From contig JACEUU010000002.1 of NCBI GenBank assembly GCA_024998755.1, positions 632,497 through 696,496 of the forward strand: DNA of 64,000 nt, written 5' to 3'. The stretch comes from Vampirovibrio sp. (lineage in GTDB: Bacteria; Cyanobacteriota; Vampirovibrionia; Vampirovibrionales; JAJTHC01). Shown one piece after another: positions 59,671 through 64,000 of this stretch. The position numbers and the translations under genes were made by a program. The notes below the pieces were generated by a model. It was given only the letters and a program-made list of their open reading frames with translations. It searched no databases and had not been told where the DNA came from. The number at the start of each line of letters is the position of its first letter. Within the stretch, counting starts at the first letter, position 1.

Positions 59671-62520
59671 CTAAAACCCTGTTGCGGCGTGGAAACTAGC
59701 CGCTGCGGATGATGTAGCGGATGGTTTCTTCCGAGTAGTAGCCGTGGTTTTAGCGGTTGCTGATTTCCCCCGAACCGTAGAAGCCTTACTAGCCGTACGA
59801 GTAGATTTTCCCTTCACCACCTTGGTAGCAGAAAGAGCTTTTTTAACCGTATCCGTTCTCGTCGATTTTTTTGCGGTGGCGGTCGTCGTCTTTTTTGTTG
59901 CTCCAGCCGTTGGTTTGGCTAGTTTCACTTCTAATAAAGCAATCGCATTTTCTAGCTTAAACGTTTCAATATCGGTCGTTTTAGGAATGGGGAATTTGTC
60001 TTTTTTATATGCCAAAAAGTAGCCAAAGCGTCCTTTTTTAACGTACACTTCCGCTTTGCCATAAAGCCCCAATGGAATGGCTTTCTTCCCGCTGGTTTCA
60101 TACAGTTCCACGGCTCGTTCTTCTGAAATCGTAAAAATATCGTCAGGGGCTTTGATGGAAATAAACGTTGCCCCCACTTGAATGTAAGGCCCGAACCGCC
60201 CGTTGTTTGATTGTATTTTTTCACCCGCTGGGGTAACGCCCACTTCCCTAGGTAATGCTAACAATTTCAACGCCACTGGCAAGGTTACACTGCTAGGTTG
60301 AACGCCCGCTGGTAGGCTGGCTCGTTTTGGTTTTACTATTTTTGCTTTTTTTGCTCGGCTTCCTTCGGCGGGTGGCACTTCTTCGGCTTCTCCCAGCTGA
60401 ACATATACCCCGTAAGGCCCTTTTTGTAGCGTTACGGCCTTACCAGTGGTTTCATCTTCCCCTAAAACCAGTGGTCCCGCATCTAAAAAGCCAAGAGATT
60501 CTCCGCCTTCGGCTGCCGCTTTAGTAGCATCATCTAAGGCTAACTGTTTGGTATGTTTACAAGTAGGATAGTTTGAACACCCAATAAACGCCCCAAACTT
60601 GCCTAGTTTCAAGCCTAAACGCCCTGTTTTGCAGGTTGGGCAAGCCCGCCGTACTTCTGCAGAAATGGGTTCGCCCGTGGTTTCATCCAACACAGAAGGG
60701 AAAAAGTGTTCTTCCAAGGTTTCATCCAAGGCGTTTAACACATCAGTCAACGTGAGTGATTGCGTGGCTTTCACCGTTTCAATAAACGGTTGCCAAAACT
60801 GCTGTAGCACTTGCAAGTACGAAAGCGAACTGCTCGTAATATCATCCAACTGTTGTTCTAGGTTGGCAGTAAAATCATATTCTACATACTGAGCAAAAAA
60901 TTGTTTTAGGAAGGTAGTAACCAACCGACCTCGGTCTTCAGGGAAAAACCGACGGGCTTCCATCCGCACATAAAGGCGTTCTTGCAAAATTTTAATAATA
61001 CTGGCATAGGTGGAAGGGCGTCCAATCCCCAATTCTTCCATCCGCTTCACCAAAGAAGCTTCTGAATAGCGGGCGGGGGGCTTGGTAAAATGTTGTTCTG
61101 TTTTAAGTTTGTTGAGGTGCATGGCTTGCCCAACGGTTAAAACGGGTAATTCACGGTCTTCGTCGTCTTTCGCCCCATCGGCTTCTGCGTTTTCCGCTTC
61201 TGAAAACGATTCTTGTTGTTCCCTGTAAGCCCTATAAAACCCATCAAACTTAATAACCGAACCCGTTGCCCGAAACTGCACGGTTTTGCTGGTATTTATA
61301 ATATCTACGCCCGTTTGGTCTAGCACCACATTCGCCATTTGGCACGCCATGGTGCGTTTCCAAATCAAATCATACAACCGAAATTGGTCTTCGTTCAAGT
61401 AAGCTTTCATCTGCTTCGGAGACCGAGCCACATCTGTGGGGCGAATGGCTTCGTGGGCTTCTTGAGCATTTTTAGCTTTCGTTTTGTATAGCCTTGGGGC
61501 GGCGGGTAAATAGGCTTGCCCATAAAGGCTTAACACTTGCTGACGAATACCGGTTACCGCATCAACGGATAAATTCATCCCATCCGTACGCATATAGGTT
61601 ATAAGACCGGTTACTTCGCCCCCAATAGAAACGCCTTCATACAATTTTTGAGCCGTTTGCATGGTGCGGGTAACAGAAAAGCCTAATTTTCTGGCAGCTT
61701 CCTGTTGCAAGGTAGAGGTAATAAACGGTGGATAAGGGTTGCGTTGTACGGTTTTAGCATCGATATTAGCAACAGCAAAGTTTTTATCCGCTTCAACAAG
61801 GGCTTCTACCGCTTTCACACTGGCTTCATTATTGAGGCTTAATTTAGTTAGCTTTTTGCCTTGAACTTGCGTTAGCTGGGCTAAAACAGGCTGAATTTTG
61901 GTTTTACTTTCAGGTTGAAAGAGCCCATCCACGCTCCAGTATTCTTCGCTTTTGAAGCGTTCAATTTCGTCTTCACGGTCGCAAATTAAGCGTAACGAAA
62001 CACTCTGCACCCTACCAGCAGATTTACTACCCGGTAGTTTTCGCCATAAAACAGGCGAAAGGTTAAACCCCACTAAATAATCTAACGCACGACGGGCTAA
62101 ATAGGCGTCTACCAGCGGTTGGCTGACGGTTCTAGGGTTTGCCATAGCCGTTTGAACGGCGGTTTTGGTAATTTCGTTAAAAACCACTCTGGTTACAGGC
62201 ACACCGGCTTTAATGGCTTTTTTTTCTTGTAATACTTGTTGAATGTGCCAAGAAATGGCTTCTCCCTCACGGTCAGGGTCGGTTGCGAGGATGATGCTTT
62301 CAGATTGTTTGGCGAGTTTGACCAGTTCTGAAACCACGCCTTTGGCACGGGAAGATAAATCCCACAGCATAGAAAACCGGTCTTCGGGGTTGACGCTACC
62401 ATCTTTTGGGGGAAGGTCTCTGATATGCCCATAGCTGGCGATAACGTGGTACTGGTTGCCAAGGTATTTATTAATAGTAGTTGCCTTGGCGGGGGATTCT
62501 ACAATGACGAGATGGGACAT
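59671..62520 (-). CDS. topA: DNA topoisomerase I
   Basis: TopA relaxes negative supercoils by single-strand passage. The 949-residue product has the TOPRIM domain (LVIVESPAKATTINKYLG, ATDPDREGEAISWHI). The active-site Tyr is in GLITYMRTDGMNLS, and motifs LGIGRPSTYASII and KRMEEL follow. After the core comes a zinc-ribbon-like unit (CPTCKTGRLGLKLGKFGAFI, CSNYPTCKHT) and topoisomerase C-terminal repeats without cysteines (GRFGPYIQVGATFI, KKGRFGYFLAYKK). A basic Lys/Ala/Thr tail forms the last ~75 residues. It is full length and stands alone. Confidence 0.97.
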   Translation of the reverse strand: MSHLVIVESPAKATTINKYLGNQYHVIASYGHIRDLPPKDGSVNPEDRFSMLWDLSSRAKGVVSELVKLAKQSESIILATDPDREGEAISWHIQQVLQEKKAIKAGVPVTRVVFNEITKTAVQTAMANPRTVSQPLVDAYLARRALDYLVGFNLSPVLWRKLPGSKSAGRVQSVSLRLICDREDEIERFKSEEYWSVDGLFQPESKTKIQPVLAQLTQVQGKKLTKLSLNNEASVKAVEALVEADKNFAVANIDAKTVQRNPYPPFITSTLQQEAARKLGFSVTRTMQTAQKLYEGVSIGGEVTGLITYMRTDGMNLSVDAVTGIRQQVLSLYGQAYLPAAPRLYKTKAKNAQEAHEAIRPTDVARSPKQMKAYLNEDQFRLYDLIWKRTMACQMANVVLDQTGVDIINTSKTVQFRATGSVIKFDGFYRAYREQQESFSEAENAEADGAKDDEDRELPVLTVGQAMHLNKLKTEQHFTKPPARYSEASLVKRMEELGIGRPSTYASIIKILQERLYVRMEARRFFPEDRGRLVTTFLKQFFAQYVEYDFTANLEQQLDDITSSSLSYLQVLQQFWQPFIETVKATQSLTLTDVLNALDETLEEHFFPSVLDETTGEPISAEVRRACPTCKTGRLGLKLGKFGAFIGCSNYPTCKHTKQLALDDATKAAAEGGESLGFLDAGPLVLGEDETTGKAVTLQKGPYGVYVQLGEAEEVPPAEGSRAKKAKIVKPKRASLPAGVQPSSVTLPVALKLLALPREVGVTPAGEKIQSNNGRFGPYIQVGATFISIKAPDDIFTISEERAVELYETSGKKAIPLGLYGKAEVYVKKGRFGYFLAYKKDKFPIPKTTDIETFKLENAIALLEVKLAKPTAGATKKTTTATAKKSTRTDTVKKALSATKVVKGKSTRTASKASTVRGKSATAKTTATTRKKPSATSSAAASFHAATGF

Positions 62521-62678
62521 TAGGCTGATGGGTGTCTTTCACGAAGGCAATGAGGCTGTAGGTTTAATGACAAGCTTAAAGCTACGCAAAACACGCCGTG
62601 AAAGCAAGAGCCTATTATTTTTTCATATTTCCTAATTTATAGTGTAGCCTTTTAAAAAAATTCTGACTCTGTTTTATC

Positions 62679-62744
62679 GTAGGGGCGGATTGCATCCGCC
62701 CGCTTGGATGTTAACAGAAACGGGCGGATGCAGTCCGCCCCTAC
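62679..62744. repeat. R1 hairpin repeat (nearly perfect)
   Basis: GTAGGGGCGGATTGCATCCG and CGGATGCAGTCCGCCCCTAC enclose a short loop. The arms mirror with one change, the best-preserved R1 copy in the window. It lies between topA and the holin-like gene. Confidence 0.88.
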
Positions 62745-62757
62745 GAATTTACTGATA

Positions 62758-63120
62758 TTAATGTGTCAGTGGGCTTTTGTTGTTGGATTGCATGAGCCCC
62801 GTTAAAATAGAAAGCAAAAGCGACCCTAACAACGCTGGCCAAAAACCGTTTACTTGAAACCCTGGCACCAACCAAGCCGCTAAGCCCAGCATGGCAGCAT
62901 TAATCACAAAAGAAAACAACCCAAGCGATAAAAACGTTATCGGCAACGAAAGAAAGCTAACCAGGGGCTTTATTAGCATATTCACAACACTAATAACCAA
63001 CGAACCCGCTAAGGCAGCAAAAATGTTATCAATTTGCATACCCGGTACTAGCAAAGCTACTAACCATAAAATTAAAGAACTCATCACCCAGTACATTATA
63101 AAGCTCAACATTTGCCTCAA
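62758..63120 (-). CDS. Four-helix membrane protein, phage holin 4_2 family type
   Basis: A 120-residue integral membrane protein with four hydrophobic helices (about 5-25, 28-52, 55-80, 88-112). The conserved NMLIKPLVSFLSLPITFLSL loop between helices two and three is typical of the family (mostly small membrane proteins of unknown role in bacteria, not real holins). It is located 42 bases before the dps stop on the same strand order dps then this gene. Confidence 0.85.
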   Translation of the reverse strand: MRQMLSFIMYWVMSSLILWLVALLVPGMQIDNIFAALAGSLVISVVNMLIKPLVSFLSLPITFLSLGLFSFVINAAMLGLAAWLVPGFQVNGFWPALLGSLLLSILTGLMQSNNKSPLTH

Positions 63121-63162
63121 CTCCTCATGGTTGCTTTTGTAAAATAAATAGTGTCCTGATAT

Positions 63163-63690
63163 TTAAGACTTATTTGGCGTCATCACTTCATTATCCATTA
63201 CTTCATGGGCTTCTAAATACCAAAGATTTTTATCTAACGCCCTGCTTATGCCTGTATATATATCTTCAGTACCTTCATCGTCAACTTCCGCAACCGTGGT
63301 AATACTATTACGAACTAATGCCGCCGCATCGGCATACTGCACGGTTAAGTAGGGCAAAATAACGCTTTGTTTTTGAAAGGTTTTGTCCCAAACCTCCAAG
63401 GAGGAAACTTCCACAATTGATTGGGGCGTACCGTAGGCGATACCACCAATAGCAACAGCCCGTTCAGCCACTTCATCTATGTGGGCTTCAAGTTCAGCGG
63501 CAAACGTATCAAACAAAAGATGTAACCCAATGAAATTGGGCCCTTTTATATTCCAGTGTGCTTGTTTAACCTGTAATTTTAAATCTAATAAGGTTGCTAA
63601 CACTTCATTTAAACTATCAATAACGACAGGTTTGACCTTTGCAGGTAAACTATGGCTATTTTTAGTAGCAGAAAGTAGGGTTGACATCAT
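63163..63690 (-). CDS. dps: Dps-family ferritin-like DNA-binding protein
   Basis: Dps forms a 12-subunit shell that oxidises and stores iron with peroxide and protects DNA. The 175-residue product (MMSTLLSATKNSHSLPAK) has the ferroxidase motif QVKQAHWNIKGPNFIGLHLL, followed by FDTFAAELEAHIDEVAERAV, with the His, Asp and Glu ligands. The C-terminal helices end YLEAHEV. A GAGGACG ribosome site supports this start; the frame is open to 63777 upstream. The Lys-containing N-terminus is short, so DNA binding is possible but not certain. Confidence 0.93.
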   Translation of the reverse strand: MMSTLLSATKNSHSLPAKVKPVVIDSLNEVLATLLDLKLQVKQAHWNIKGPNFIGLHLLFDTFAAELEAHIDEVAERAVAIGGIAYGTPQSIVEVSSLEVWDKTFQKQSVILPYLTVQYADAAALVRNSITTVAEVDDEGTEDIYTGISRALDKNLWYLEAHEVMDNEVMTPNKS

Positions 63691-63780
63691 GATAGCGTCC
63701 TCATCTGTTAAGTGAAACGGAATTTCTGTAGCAGATGTTATACTAGCATATCGAAGGGGGGTTATTAAACCACCCAAACC

Positions 63781-64000
63781 CTAAGAAACTGTTAAGATTG
63801 TAGTACCTTGAAGTTCACCCCGCAACGCTTGTTGTTGCAATTCAAGTAATTGAGCAATACCTGCTTGGGCAACATCCATTAATTCATCCATGGCTTTACG
63901 GCTAAAGGGTTTGTCTTCACTGGTGGCTTGCACTTCAATGAATTCACCTTCAGCATTCATCACAATGTTGGCATCTACTTCCGCAGTGGAATCTTCGTTG
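63781..64000 (-). CDS. rph: Ribonuclease PH, C-terminal part (cut by window edge)
   Basis: The last ~72 codons read EDSTAEVDANIVMNAEGEFI, then EVQATSEDKPFSRKAMDELM and the C-terminal helix AQAGIAQLLELQQQAL. This is the typical end of RNase PH, a phosphate-dependent 3' exonuclease that trims tRNA 3' ends; DSTAEVDANIVM corresponds to the catalytic-core region. The start lies outside the window. Confidence 0.9.
   Translation of the reverse strand, partial: NEDSTAEVDANIVMNAEGEFIEVQATSEDKPFSRKAMDELMDVAQAGIAQLLELQQQALRGELQGTTILTVS

Noticed and set aside
1..64000. CRISPR array
   Set aside because: No series of equal direct repeats with equal spacers was seen; the repeats present are dispersed or inverted.
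1..64000. tRNA or rRNA genes
   Set aside because: No cloverleaf with a GGTTCGA-type arm or rRNA stretch was found in the gaps by eye; a covariance-model scan (for example with a tRNA model) would be needed to exclude them.

Overview
The window looks like a chromosome segment of a motile, Gram-negative-type bacterium of moderate GC content. Three features suggest a non-photosynthetic relative of the cyanobacteria (Vampirovibrionia/Melainabacteria-like). These are a YlqD-family protein, a coiled-coil outer-membrane porin of the kind cyanobacteria use for iron and solute uptake, and TPR units of a type common in cyanobacteria. This lineage call is inference; no rRNA or tRNA gene was recognised to settle it.

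Layout. 0-1.5 kb carries fliP-fliQ-fliR (minus strand, fliR cut by the window edge). 1.6-6.3 kb holds a GlcD-type FAD oxidase, ylqD, two TRL-like secreted proteins and an unknown membrane protein. 6.6-13 kb is a minus-strand housekeeping block: miaB, accA, accD, rimP, a TPR protein and a PD-(D/E)XK nuclease. 13.5-16.5 kb has a long protein with probable tandem SpoA domains (SctQ/FliN-like) followed by a FliO-like protein, so motor and export genes lie in two clusters. 16.5-18.4 kb has a glycine-rich repeat protein and a detached duplicate of its C-terminus. 18.5-24.3 kb has mraY, a PilZ protein, a 961-residue unknown and an amidase. 27-31.1 kb has a pterin operon (folE2 plus two PTPS-family genes) and hemB. 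35-40.6 kb has an MCP chemoreceptor, the porin and small envelope proteins. 43.5-51 kb has argB, argJ, a SpoIID-domain protein, a DUF429 protein and gltX. 59.7-64 kb has topA, a holin-like membrane protein, dps and the end of rph.

The accessory parts are islands of mobile DNA. Four kinds of insertion sequence are present: a 1.16-kb IS5-family element (two full and two partial copies), a 933-bp IS630-family element (three same-length copies), a second IS630-family element, and an IS5-family element flanked by TTA. An IS1-type remnant is also present. Around them are five families of short non-coding repeats, several with long perfect terminal inverted repeats. One 161-bp family shares its ends with the second IS630 element and is probably its non-autonomous derivative. 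These elements have broken several genes: a C5 methyltransferase and a facing gene fragment that may be its restriction enzyme (31.3-33.8 kb), phage-tail-like genes (40.8-42.3 kb), a TPR gene (57.8-58.5 kb), and the first gene of a defence-like module (51.5-57 kb).

That module is the best candidate for something undescribed. It consists of a 176-residue unknown protein (now split by IS5, with a 4-bp target duplication), an overlapping XRE/ImmA-type metalloprotease regulator, a possible tiny ORF, and an 896-residue SNF2 helicase fused to an Mrr-like nuclease, all on the minus strand. Other unusual points are a PTPS paralogue that has lost its catalytic residues but kept its metal ligands, and runs of ATG codons at the starts of many unrelated genes.
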